Assembly (NCBI GenBank): GCA_020433785.1
Contig: JAGRCC010000126.1
Location: 1 to 14,904, forward strand
DNA length: 14,904 nucleotides
Reading direction: 5' to 3'
Origin: Anaerolineae bacterium
Lineage (GTDB): Bacteria; Chloroflexota; Anaerolineae; 4572-78; J111
The notes below the pieces were generated by a model. The model was given only the letters and a program-made list of their open reading frames with translations, was not told where the DNA came from and searched no databases. Positions 1 through 7,437 of the stretch are shown piece after piece; within the stretch, counting starts at the first letter, position 1; each line of letters starts with the position of its first letter. The position numbers and the translations under genes were made by a program.

Positions 1-100
1 TACCGTTACGACAGAAATAATACCATAAGGGCCTCGAAGTTCACCCTCAACTCGCAAAAAAGTGCCATATGTGTTTCGAGGAAGAACGCTGGCCGATGTC

Positions 101-193
101 ATTCCCGCATGCTTCTCCGCCTACGCGAGGACAAGCTTAGCGGGAATCTAGCTTTGTAGCCCCTGATGGCTGCCCGATAACGACATTCGGGCA
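101..193. repeat. REP-like extragenic palindromic element
   Basis: Two stem-loops lie in tandem. The first has outer arms ATTCCCGC (101-108) and GCGGGAAT (140-147), with imperfect inner arms GCTTCTCC and GGACAAGC. The second has arms TGCCCGA (171-177) and TCGGGCA (187-193). ATTCCCGC/GCGGGAAT and CATTCGGGCATGA-type cores are common in dispersed extragenic palindromes of many bacterial genomes (general knowledge). Neither stem is followed by a T tract, so a terminator is unlikely. That it is dispersed in the genome is inference, because there is only one copy here. Confidence 0.55.
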
Positions 194-253
194 TGACCGG
201 CAATTTCCGCAAAAGTTCTGCTTTCAAACTAAACTCAGTATAGAGAACGAAGT

Positions 254-277
254 AGGGCAAATTGCTAATTTGTCCCT
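254..277. promoter_or_regulatory. operator-like dyad 1 upstream of the BTAD regulator
   Basis: Arms GGGCAAATT (255-263) and AATTTGTCC (267-275) are inverted around a 3-base spacer with a single mismatch. The dyad matches a second one 42 bp downstream in length, spacer and base pattern. The size and symmetry suit a dimeric DNA-binding protein; which protein binds is unknown. Confidence 0.5.
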
Positions 278-296
278 ATCTTGTTGCGACGGTGAC

Positions 297-317
297 GGAC
301 AATTTACCAAATTGTCC
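297..317. promoter_or_regulatory. operator-like dyad 2 upstream of the BTAD regulator
   Basis: Arms GGACAATTT (297-305) and AAATTGTCC (309-317) form a perfect 9-bp inverted repeat around the spacer ACC. The centre is at 307, 42 bp (about four helical turns) from the centre of dyad 1, so two bound dimers would face the same side of the helix. It ends 60 bp before the chosen start codon at 378, which suits autoregulation or repression, but this is inference. Confidence 0.55.
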
Positions 318-377
318 TACTGACCTTTGCCCCAACCCGATTTACCCGCTAGAATCTCTGGCAGAGAGGATGACCCT

Positions 378-3300
378 ATGCCCCAACTGTCGCTCTATTT
401 ATTTGGCCCGCCGCGCCTTGAGCTGGATGGCCGGCCGGTGGACATCAGCCGCCGTAACGTGCTGGCTTTGGCGGCGTATCTGGCTGTCACCCGCCGGCCG
501 CACAGCCGCGAAGCCCTGGCGGCGATGTTTTGGCCGGAGTACGAGCCGTCCAGAGCCAGAGCCGCCTTGCGCCGTACCCTGTCCGCGTTGAACACCACGC
601 TCGACGGCGACTGGCTCGACGCCGACCGGGAGACGATTGGCTTTGATAGCGAGCGGGATATTTGGGTTGATGTGCTCCAATTTGAGCGTTGTCTCGGTGA
701 GGCACGAAACAGGACCGGCGCGCTGACCCGGCTGGCCGAAGCTGTGGCGCTGTATCACGACGATTTTTTAGCCGGTTTCACCTTGCGCGACAGCCCTGCA
801 TTCGATGAGTGGCAGTTTTTCCAGAGCGAGTCGCTGCGCCGTGAGCTGACTCAGGCGTTGGAGCGGCTGGTTCAAGCGCACCAACAGCAGGGTCAAGCTC
901 AGGCTGCCCTCCCCTACGCCCAGCGCCGGGTCGAACTCAACCCGCTCGATGAAGCGGCCCAACGCGATCTGATGCGGCTGTATGCGCAGACAGGCCAACG
1001 CACCGCCACTGTGCGGCAGTACCGGCTGCTGGAGGAAACCCTACAAGCGGAACTCGGCGCGTCACCCGCCCCGGAAACGATAGACCTGTTTCGACATTTG
1101 CAAACTGCCGCCAGCGATAACGGCTCCGCTACTACCGCCGCCGAACCGATCCCATTCGAGCCGCCTGCTTTTCTAACCGTTGAGGGCCAGCCCCCTCGCC
1201 CGCCGGCGCTCTTTGTGGCTCGCGAGTCGGAGTTGGCGCAATTAGACAGTTATTTAGCCCAAGCACTTAACGGACAGGGGCAGCTCGTGTTTATCACCGG
1301 CCAGGCCGGCAGCGGGAAGACGGCCCTGGTGCAGGCGTTCGCCCGGCAGGCTCAGGCCGCCGTGCCTGATCTGCTGGTTGCGCCCGGCAGTTGCGACGCC
1401 TATTTAGGGCTGGGCGATCCCTACCTGCCCTTCCGCGAAATATTACAACTGCTGGCGGGCGATGTAGAGCCGCGCTGGACTCGGGGCGATATCACCCTAG
1501 AGAACGCCCGTCGCGTATGGGGTTTTTTACCGCAGAGCATCCAAACGCTCAAGACGGTCGGGCCGGGGTTGATCGACCGTTTGATCTCGCACCACGTTCT
1601 GCCCCAACCAGCTCGACGAGCGCTGGCCGAATTGACGCCGTGGGAGAGGCGTGACCACCTGGCTAACCTACCACTCAACAGCCAAACCTCACAAAACGAT
1701 CTAATCGAGCAAGTGGCCCACTTTTTGAGCGAACTGGCCCAACAGCGGCCGCTGCTGCTGGTCATCGACGACGCCCAGTGGATCGACGCCGCTTCAATCA
1801 ATATGTTGTTCTCCCTCAGCCGCCGGCTATCAACCGGTCGCATTCTCCTGCTGGTGACATATCGACCGGATGATGTAGCCTTGGGCCGGGCCGGCGACCG
1901 CCACCCCCTGGCGCCCGTCATCAACGAGATCCGGCGCCGTTTCGGCGATCCGCCTATTGATTTGGCCCAAACGATGACTTACGACTTTATCGAAGCCCTG
2001 CTGAATGCCGTGCCCAACCAACTGGGGCCAGCGTTTCGAGCGGCGCTGTACCGGCGCACACAGGGGCATCCGCTCTTTACGGTTGAACTGCTGCGGAGCT
2101 TGCAGGTGCGGGGCGACCTGGTCAAAAACGGGCAGGGCGTCTGGGTAGAGAGCGACGCGATTGATTGGGCGTCGCTGCCGGCGCGGGTTGAGGCGGTGAT
2201 CGAGGAGCGGCTGGGCCGGTTGGATGATCGGCTGCGCACCATTCTGGCCGCCGCCGCGGTCGAAGGCGAGACGTTCACCGTTCAAGTGGTGGCGCAGGTT
2301 CAGAATATGTCGGAAGGGGAACTGCTGCCTATTTTGTCGCAGGAGTTAGTCCGGCGGCACCAGTTGATCCTGGAGCAGGGCGAGGAAAAAGTGGGGCCGG
2401 TGTATCTGGCTCGCTTTCATTTCCGGCACGCTTTGTTTCAGCAGTACCTTTACCGCACCCTCAGCAGCAGCGAACGGCGCTGGCTGCACGGCCAAGTGGC
2501 GGCGGTGTTGGAGCGGATCTATCACGATAACCTTGAGCCGATTACGGTGCAGTTGGCCCGTCACTACGCCGAGGCCGGCGCGGTTGAACAGGCGGTTACC
2601 TACCTGCTGCAAGCCGGGGATCGAGCCAGGCTGCTCTACGCCCACCACGAAGCGACCGACTTTTACCAGCAGGCGCTCCAATTCTTAAAAGCGCAAGGCG
2701 ACTTTGAGCGAGCCGCCCGAACGTTGATGAAGCTGGGGCTAACGCATCACCTGGCTTTTAATTTCCAGCAGTCGCGCCAGGCTTATGACGATGGCTTTAG
2801 TTTATGGCAGCAAGCGAACGTCGCTCAGACGCCGCCGGCTCCGGCGCCGCATGCCCTCAGAACATGCTGGGAGGCCCCTTACACGCTCGATCCGGCCCTG
2901 GTGACTGACAGCGAGTCGGGCACGGTGATCGCCCACCTTTTCAGCGGGCTGGTTAGCCTTAATCCGGAGTTGGACGTCGTGCCTGAGTTGGCCCACAGTT
3001 GGGAAATTTTGGCCGGGGGCAGTGAATATCTGTTTCGGCTGCAGGGTAACCTCCGCTGGAGCGATGGCACGCCGCTCACAGCGGACGACTTTGTGTACAG
3101 TTGGCTCCGCGTGCTCAACCCCCAACTTGAGGCGTTTAACGCGACGCACTTTTTTGACATCAAGGGGGCTGAGGCGTTCCACGCCGGTGAAACGACGCCG
3201 GAAGATGTGGGCATCCGGGCTGTCGATAGGTTGACCTTACACATCACGCTCAAAAATCCGGTAAGCTATTTTCCCCAACTGCTGGCTCACCCCGGTTTTT

Positions 3301-4322
3301 TTCCGGTGCCCCGGCACGTCATCGAAGCCCACGGAGCCGCGTGGACAGCCCTCAACCATATTGTCACGTGCGGCCCCTTTCAGCTCACCGGCTGGGAGCC
3401 GGATCGGCTCATGACTCTCACCCGTTATAACGACTACCGGGGGCCGTTTACCGGTAATTTAACGCAGGTCGAACTTTACCTGGACGCATCGACCCCGGAG
3501 GAAATGTTGGCCCGCTATGAAACGGGGGATTTTGATGTGCTTAACCTGTGGGCGTTTACGCAGCGCCGGCATATTCAGCAGCGCTATCCGGATGAATTCT
3601 TTTCCGTACCCAAGCTGAGAGTCCATTTCCTATGCTTCAATAATCGACAAAGCCCGTTTGATGACCCACGGGTGCGCCGGGCGCTGGCGCTGGCGCTGGA
3701 TCGCGAGATGTTGGCCAATATTGTTTTCGCGGGAGATCGCATTCCGGCAACGGGGGGATTTGTACCGCCGGGGATGCCGGGCCACACGCCCGATCTGGCG
3801 CTGCCGTTTGATCCGGATCAGGCGCGACGCCTGCTGGCTGAGGCCGGTTTCCCAGAGGGGCGCGGTTTTCCAACCATCGAGCTAGCCGCTAAACCGTCGT
3901 GGGACACGCCGATTGAGCATCTACGACAAGGGTGGCAGAAGCAGTTAAATATCGACATCGGCTGGCGCAAGATGGAATTTGACACACTCCTCGACCAGAT
4001 CACTCAAAACCCGCCTTCAATTTACAACATCGGCTGGATCGCCGACTATCCGGACCCCGACAACCTGCTCCGTGTCGGCATCCAGGGTCGCTGGCATCAT
4101 CCACCCTACACTAAACTGGTCGCCGAGGCCAAACAACTGCCGGATCACATCGAGCGATTGAAGCTCTATCGCCAAGCCGAACGGATGTTAATTGAAGAGG
4201 CCGTGGTTATTCCGCTGTTTTACAGCCAGGGTCACATTTTGATTAAGCCCTGGGTCAAACGGTTTCCGAATTCGGCCACTAACCAACATTTTTGGAAAGA
4301 TGTGATTATCGAGCCACATTGA
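378..4322 (+). CDS. BTAD-type transcriptional regulator with AAA ATPase and C-terminal peptide-binding (SBP family 5) domain
   Basis: This 1314-residue protein is probably a cytoplasmic ligand- and ATP-responsive transcription regulator. Residues 1-95 look like the winged-helix DNA-binding part of SARP-type proteins and 96-242 like the bacterial transcriptional activator (BTAD) helical domain. An AAA/STAND ATPase follows, with Walker A GQAGSGKT at 308-315 and Walker B LLLVIDD at 459-465. A helical TPR-like region covers about 730-815. Residues 825-1314 match a whole OppA/DppA-type binding protein (SBP_bac_5), including ELAHSWE and LRWSDGTPLTADDFVYSW. There is no signal peptide or membrane segment, so the binding domain should act inside the cell, as in Escherichia coli SgrR, which joins a DNA-binding domain to a similar domain. 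ATG 378 is chosen over an upstream TTG at 327 because AGAGAGGA lies 7 bases before it and the family motif begins there. The ligand is unknown; a peptide or small solute is a guess. Confidence 0.88.
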   Translation: MPQLSLYLFGPPRLELDGRPVDISRRNVLALAAYLAVTRRPHSREALAAMFWPEYEPSRARAALRRTLSALNTTLDGDWLDADRETIGFDSERDIWVDVLQFERCLGEARNRTGALTRLAEAVALYHDDFLAGFTLRDSPAFDEWQFFQSESLRRELTQALERLVQAHQQQGQAQAALPYAQRRVELNPLDEAAQRDLMRLYAQTGQRTATVRQYRLLEETLQAELGASPAPETIDLFRHLQTAASDNGSATTAAEPIPFEPPAFLTVEGQPPRPPALFVARESELAQLDSYLAQALNGQGQLVFITGQAGSGKTALVQAFARQAQAAVPDLLVAPGSCDAYLGLGDPYLPFREILQLLAGDVEPRWTRGDITLENARRVWGFLPQSIQTLKTVGPGLIDRLISHHVLPQPARRALAELTPWERRDHLANLPLNSQTSQNDLIEQVAHFLSELAQQRPLLLVIDDAQWIDAASINMLFSLSRRLSTGRILLLVTYRPDDVALGRAGDRHPLAPVINEIRRRFGDPPIDLAQTMTYDFIEALLNAVPNQLGPAFRAALYRRTQGHPLFTVELLRSLQVRGDLVKNGQGVWVESDAIDWASLPARVEAVIEERLGRLDDRLRTILAAAAVEGETFTVQVVAQVQNMSEGELLPILSQELVRRHQLILEQGEEKVGPVYLARFHFRHALFQQYLYRTLSSSERRWLHGQVAAVLERIYHDNLEPITVQLARHYAEAGAVEQAVTYLLQAGDRARLLYAHHEATDFYQQALQFLKAQGDFERAARTLMKLGLTHHLAFNFQQSRQAYDDGFSLWQQANVAQTPPAPAPHALRTCWEAPYTLDPALVTDSESGTVIAHLFSGLVSLNPELDVVPELAHSWEILAGGSEYLFRLQGNLRWSDGTPLTADDFVYSWLRVLNPQLEAFNATHFFDIKGAEAFHAGETTPEDVGIRAVDRLTLHITLKNPVSYFPQLLAHPGFFPVPRHVIEAHGAAWTALNHIVTCGPFQLTGWEPDRLMTLTRYNDYRGPFTGNLTQVELYLDASTPEEMLARYETGDFDVLNLWAFTQRRHIQQRYPDEFFSVPKLRVHFLCFNNRQSPFDDPRVRRALALALDREMLANIVFAGDRIPATGGFVPPGMPGHTPDLALPFDPDQARRLLAEAGFPEGRGFPTIELAAKPSWDTPIEHLRQGWQKQLNIDIGWRKMEFDTLLDQITQNPPSIYNIGWIADYPDPDNLLRVGIQGRWHHPPYTKLVAEAKQLPDHIERLKLYRQAERMLIEEAVVIPLFYSQGHILIKPWVKRFPNSATNQHFWKDVIIEPH

Positions 4323-5063
4323 TTACGGCGCTTCAACCGTCACCCGGCACAGCAGCGTGTTGTCGGTTTCCAAATCCGGGCCCCAAATCAATTGGGCGCG
4401 AGGGTCCCATTTAATTTGGTCGTAGCCGTCTTTGGGGCCGACCTCGCTGGCGGAATGGACGGTGGTCGCGGTCCAACCGCTGTCGTCGAAGTCGGCATTT
4501 TTCCAACCGGCCGGTTCTTCGAGGGCGGTAAATTCACACGGCGCCGTACCGGCTACGGGATTCGCTTCGTTTTCACAGCTTTTATCGAGGGGGGCTTCGT
4601 GGATGATGGTGCATTTCCAATCGCCGTTAGACACGGCGACGACACTGCCGGAGCCGATATCGGTGAGCTGCATGATAAAGCCGCCGTCGCCCATCTGTTG
4701 ATTGCCCGCGCCGATGTATTCCAGGCCGGTGTCGTTCTCTTTATAATCTTTGAGGATGAAGTTGAGGTGGAGGGGGTAATCGGCCTTAAAGGTGACGGTT
4801 TCGGCATTAAACGAACGTTCGGTAATGATAGGCACGGAGTCCTCGACAATCAATTCCTCCCCCAAATAGGCGGCGAACCAGTTATCGGCCCAACCGTCTA
4901 GTTTGAAGGTGATCGCGCCGCTGGTATTAGCCGTTGTTTCATTAACCACATTTGAACCATTGGGGGGTGGTCCAGGGGGGCCGGGGGGACGACCTCCACC
5001 GCCGCATCCGGTCAGCAGCAATAACAAGGTGCAAAAGGCCAGTACCTGGGTGAATTTAGTCAT
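4323..5063 (-). CDS. secreted lipoprotein with beta-sandwich-like domain, function unknown
   Basis: This 246-residue protein has a type II signal peptide: hydrophobic residues 7-17, then lipobox LTGC with the lipidated cysteine at 20. A Gly/Pro-rich linker (21-36) follows, so the rest should sit outside the membrane on a flexible tether. The C-terminal half has the pattern GWKNADFDDSGW (186-197), often seen in galactose-binding-like jelly-roll domains, and four cysteines (151, 163, 176, 239) that could form two disulphides. I do not recognise a named family, and sugar binding is only a possibility. The start is well supported: AGGAGGT lies just upstream of ATG (complement of 5067-5073). It is convergent with the BTAD regulator and its stop codon abuts that gene's stop with no base between. 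It might deliver a signal or ligand to that regulator, but nothing in the sequence shows this. Confidence 0.8.
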   Translation of the reverse strand: MTKFTQVLAFCTLLLLLTGCGGGGRPPGPPGPPPNGSNVVNETTANTSGAITFKLDGWADNWFAAYLGEELIVEDSVPIITERSFNAETVTFKADYPLHLNFILKDYKENDTGLEYIGAGNQQMGDGGFIMQLTDIGSGSVVAVSNGDWKCTIIHEAPLDKSCENEANPVAGTAPCEFTALEEPAGWKNADFDDSGWTATTVHSASEVGPKDGYDQIKWDPRAQLIWGPDLETDNTLLCRVTVEAP

Positions 5064-5312
5064 ATTACCTCCTGAAATTTAGCGAGAGAGTGGTTCCTTT
5101 TTTGACGATGAGCTAAAAGCAACTGTTGCGTTTCGCTGTTACCATTTTACCATAAGGTCATTCGATACCCTATCCTCTTTACCAAAACCCAACAAAACTG
5201 TCTATGGCAATCAGACGACGGTCACTTGGTTTAAGATTTACTGACCAAAATCTGATAGCGTTATACAAAATCAAGTCATCGACAAAATAAGCCTCCGAAT
5301 CGGTATGACAAG

Positions 5313-5340
5313 TTGGCTTATGAACTAAGTTGGGTAGAAT
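5313..5340 (+). promoter_or_regulatory. candidate sigma70-type promoter for the LPETG surface protein
   Basis: TTGGCT (5313-5318) and TAGAAT (5335-5340) are separated by 16 bases, and each is close to consensus. The leader to the ATG at 5430 would be about 80 bases. A weaker alternative is TTTACT - N18 - TTATAC at 5237-5266. Confidence 0.35.
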
Positions 5341-5378
5341 GGAAATAGTGTTAAGTTAAGTGTAAGGGTGATGATAAA

Positions 5379-5396
5379 GTCAAAGTAAACTTTGAC
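5379..5396. promoter_or_regulatory. perfect 18-bp palindromic operator candidate
   Basis: GTCAAAGT and ACTTTGAC form 8-bp arms around a 2-base spacer. The site lies between the candidate promoter and the ribosome binding site, where a bound repressor would block transcription. It is not followed by a T tract and its stem is AT-rich, so a terminator is unlikely. Confidence 0.45.
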
Positions 5397-5429
5397 GCTC
5401 CAGACCTTTATTTTAGGAGGAGAGAGTTG

Positions 5430-6659
5430 ATGAAACTACGACGCTTACTTCACGTGTTAATTGTCTCGCAGGCTCTATTAATCACAATGCTGGTGAGTTT
5501 GCTGCATTTGCCATCGGTCAGCCAGGCCCAAAGCGGCGATATCGTGGTTAGAAAAGCCCTCAATCGCCCCAATAATGTGGTGCGCGTGGGCGATATCCTC
5601 AGTTTCACCATCACCGTCACCAACCAGAGCGCCTTTACCCTGACCAACGTGACTATCACCGATACCTTTGACAGCGCCATTTTACAATTCAACCAGGCCA
5701 TACCCACTGAAGATAGCGTTAGCGGCAACGTTATTCGATGGGATAATGTCGCGGTGCTTAACAATTCGGCCGGGATGCAAATCGGCGATACCATTACGCT
5801 GACGGTTTTCTTCCGGGCGGTTCACCCTCAAACGGCGGTGGTTAATGCCGTGGAAGGTGGCGATATCATCCGCGCGGGCAACCAAGCCGGCGGTGGCGCC
5901 AATGATCAGACCGACCCTGAGCCGGTGGTCGGCGGGCAAGCGCCGGTATTCAAGGCGATTGATCCGCCGGGCAGCACGCCGGTCGCCGGGCTGCCGGTCA
6001 CCTTCACCCACATCATCACTAACGACAGCGGCGCGATTATGACCCAACTGACTCTAACCGACACCTATGACGCCAACTTTCTGGAATTCAAGACAGCCTT
6101 CCCGTTTACCCCCGACATCACCGCCCCGCTCGGCACGCTGGTTTGGACCAATCTGGCCACCACGCCATACTTTGGCCCGATCCAGCCCGACACAGCGATC
6201 ATTATTACCACCGTCTTCACTGCCTTGACCCAAGTCGTCGATACCGTTAACCAGGCTCAAACCGGCAACGCCCGCGATGAATTCAACAACGATGTAACCG
6301 GCGATGCCTTCCAAGTGCCAATTACTGTTATCGATAACCCCGACTCCGGCGGCGGCGATAATGGTGATAATAATGAAGAAGACCGGGATGACGACGATGA
6401 TGACGACGGTGACGATGAAACCGCTGTTATTCCCACACCTACGCTGCCCAGTACAGCCACGCCAACCGCCGGGGCAGTTATCGCGATTACTCCTACGGCG
6501 GCACTAACCACCCAATCAACCATTACCGAGACAGCCACTCCCCGCTATTTACCGGAAACAGGGCAGCGCGGTGGGGGTGGAATGATCTGGGGGTTAATCG
6601 GGATGGCAGCCGTAATGGTGATCACCGCTTGGTTAGGCAGGTTTCGACGCACAGTTTAA
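5430..6659 (+). CDS. LPETG-anchored surface protein with two DUF11-like repeats
   Basis: This 409-residue protein is probably a cell-surface structural or adhesive protein. Residues 1-33 form a Sec signal peptide ending SQA. Two immunoglobulin-like repeats follow (about 37-145 and 165-285), each with the DUF11-type pattern: a GD or GLPVTF strand, then a ThrAsn-rich strand, then LTDTYD or ITDTFD. A Gly/Asp/Glu-rich linker (about 306-331, seven consecutive Asp) and a Thr/Pro-rich stalk (332-372) come next. The end is a sortase-type sorting signal: LPETG at 374-378, a hydrophobic helix at 385-403 and the tail RFRRTV. ATG 5430 is preferred to TTG 5427 because AGGAGG lies 9 bases upstream. Covalent attachment depends on a sortase that is not in this window. 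The acidic tract could bind Ca2+ (inference). No partner gene is evident next to it. Confidence 0.82.
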   Translation: MKLRRLLHVLIVSQALLITMLVSLLHLPSVSQAQSGDIVVRKALNRPNNVVRVGDILSFTITVTNQSAFTLTNVTITDTFDSAILQFNQAIPTEDSVSGNVIRWDNVAVLNNSAGMQIGDTITLTVFFRAVHPQTAVVNAVEGGDIIRAGNQAGGGANDQTDPEPVVGGQAPVFKAIDPPGSTPVAGLPVTFTHIITNDSGAIMTQLTLTDTYDANFLEFKTAFPFTPDITAPLGTLVWTNLATTPYFGPIQPDTAIIITTVFTALTQVVDTVNQAQTGNARDEFNNDVTGDAFQVPITVIDNPDSGGGDNGDNNEEDRDDDDDDDGDDETAVIPTPTLPSTATPTAGAVIAITPTAALTTQSTITETATPRYLPETGQRGGGGMIWGLIGMAAVMVITAWLGRFRRTV

Positions 6660-6707
6660 TCGCCTGCCAGCCTGGCCGGCCTAATTTATCGCTGCGGGTT
6701 GGGTGGC

Positions 6708-6740
6708 TTTACGTTGAATTTACGTATTAACTACGCAGTT
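6708..6740. repeat. three tandem 11-bp direct repeats upstream of the receiver gene
   Basis: TTTACGTTGAA (6708-6718), TTTACGTATTA (6719-6729) and ACTACGCAGTT (6730-6740) are spaced exactly one helical turn apart with a shared TACG core. Direct repeats at 11 bp are how PhoB/OmpR-type and SARP-type winged-helix regulators usually bind (established). The array lies about 50 bp upstream of a good promoter, a suitable position for an activator. The identity of the binding protein is unknown. Confidence 0.45.
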
Positions 6741-6755
6741 AGGTCGCCGACTGCG
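6734..6755 (+). other. short hairpin in receiver gene upstream region
   Basis: CGCAGT (6734-6739) pairs with ACTGCG (6750-6755) around a 10-base loop. It overlaps the third direct repeat. There is no T tract, so it is not a terminator for the preceding gene. It may be part of a DNA-binding site and not an RNA structure. Confidence 0.3.
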
Positions 6756-6791
6756 GCAATCTACGGAGGCTAATATCCGAACTATTTACGC

Positions 6792-6820
6792 TTCACAATC
6801 GCCTGGTCAACGTCTATACT
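6792..6820 (+). promoter_or_regulatory. sigma70-type promoter of the receiver gene
   Basis: TTCACA (6792-6797) and TATACT (6815-6820) are separated by the optimal 17 bases. Transcription would start near 6827, giving a leader of about 36 bases before the ATG at 6863. Confidence 0.6.
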
Positions 6821-6862
6821 GGACCCATCAAGTGTTGAGACCAAAGTGAGGCGATTTTCATT

Positions 6863-7273
6863 ATGGGGTTAGTCACCCACATCACCAAAACCCAAAAAAC
6901 TTTTAAAGTGAAACCAACCACGAGCATCCTTGTGTTAGATAGCAACCCCAACCTTCGGTATCTGTATGTCCAAGCGCTGCAACAGGCCGGATACCAAGTT
7001 TTTTCAGCCACAACAATCCATGAAGCACGTAAGCTCCTAACAAATCACCCAATTAACCTCTTTTTAAGCGACACCCACATCAACAATCAAGATCAAGGCA
7101 TCGGACTGATGTACGAACAGCTAAACACGTTCACCCAGAGAAACATCAAAACGATCATGATGTCCAGCCACGTCCAGTATGAACGCATTTGTCAAGAAAT
7201 GGGCGTCGACATTTTTATCGAAAAGCCAGTAGCCATCGATCGCCTGGTTACTTTGGTCAATCGCTTGGTATAA
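6863..7273 (+). CDS. stand-alone response-regulator receiver protein
   Basis: This 136-residue protein is a single CheY-like receiver domain (about residues 20-136) with no output domain, so it probably acts by protein contact or as a phosphate relay. The conserved residues are visible: phospho-acceptor Asp70 in LFLSDTHI, acidic residue Asp26 in VLDSN (the second acid of the usual pair is Ser), the switch Ser101 or Ser102 in MMSS, and Lys121 in EKPV. The first 19 residues are a polar extension. GTGAGG about 12 bases before the ATG may serve as the ribosome binding site. It is monocistronic, with its own promoter and a strong terminator. No histidine kinase is adjacent, so it is an orphan. Its DNA looks more AT-rich than that of its neighbours, which could reflect transfer, but this is weak evidence. 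Confidence 0.85.
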   Translation: MGLVTHITKTQKTFKVKPTTSILVLDSNPNLRYLYVQALQQAGYQVFSATTIHEARKLLTNHPINLFLSDTHINNQDQGIGLMYEQLNTFTQRNIKTIMMSSHVQYERICQEMGVDIFIEKPVAIDRLVTLVNRLV

Positions 7274-7301
7274 ACTGTTCTCCTCTCCTTAATCTCTTCA
7301 T

Positions 7302-7330
7302 AAAAGCCGGGTCTTTCCACCCGGCTTTTT
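7302..7330 (+). terminator. rho-independent terminator of the receiver gene
   Basis: AAAAGCCGGGT (7302-7312) and ACCCGGCTTTT (7319-7329) form an 11-bp perfect stem with a 6-base loop, followed by T residues and a second T run (TTTTTACTTTT). It begins 29 bases after the stop codon. Confidence 0.9.
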
Positions 7331-7359
7331 ACTTTTAAACCGGACGCTATCGAAAAGAG

Positions 7360-7370
7360 GTGACAGCCAC
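7360..7370. repeat. GTGAC-type palindromic repeat, copy 1
   Basis: GTGACAGCCAC followed by TTTTT differs by one base from the perfect palindrome GTGACAGTCAC at 13835-13845 and shares its GTG...CAC frame with GTGCCTGGCAC at 7427-7437. Such short palindromes are widespread in bacterial intergenic DNA. A role as a REP or MITE end is inference. Confidence 0.4.
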
Positions 7371-7426
7371 TTTTTGCCACTCAATTAGCACACAACCGGC
7401 AGAACGGCTCGGTATGAAGAGGTTAA

Positions 7427-7437
7427 GTGCCTGGCAC
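7427..7437. repeat. GTGCC-type palindromic repeat
   Basis: GTGCCTGGCAC is a perfect 11-bp palindrome. It touches the 15-bp palindrome at 7437-7451 and lies upstream of the adenylate kinase promoter. It may be a dispersed repeat or an operator half; the sequence alone cannot decide. Confidence 0.4.

Larger units (their letters stand above)
1..377. other. gene-free leader upstream of the BTAD regulator
   Basis: No convincing coding frame is seen here. Bases 1-100 show nothing I can identify. Bases 101-193 hold a REP-like palindromic element, and 254-317 hold two operator-like dyads; both are listed separately. I could not find a promoter with well-spaced -35 and -10 boxes; TATAGA near 239-244 has no good partner upstream. 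The purine-rich stretch AGAGAGGA at 363-370 is the ribosome binding site of the next gene. Confidence 0.6.
5064..5429. other. divergent intergenic region between lipoprotein and LPETG protein genes
   Basis: This 366-bp region carries the upstream signals of both flanking genes. Toward the right gene I see TTTACT (5237-5242) - N18 - TTATAC (5261-5266), and TTGGCT (5313-5318) - N16 - TAGAAT (5335-5340). A perfect palindrome at 5379-5396 lies inside the second one's leader. Toward the lipoprotein I found only an unpaired TAAAAT-like box (complement of 5144-5149). No small gene is convincing. Confidence 0.5.

Noticed and set aside
327..377. TTG start for the BTAD regulator, adding 17 residues
   Set aside because: The ATG at 378 has AGAGAGGA at good spacing and the family motif starts there.
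1421..1924. 167-codon open frame on the minus strand
   Set aside because: It is antisense within the ATPase region of the regulator; long chance frames are common in GC-rich coding DNA.
4392..4901. 169-codon open frame on the plus strand
   Set aside because: It lies antisense within the lipoprotein gene, has no ribosome binding site and shows no recognisable domain.
6661..6685. Possible terminator after the LPETG gene
   Set aside because: The best stem (GCCA/TGGC) is only 4 bp and no T tract follows.
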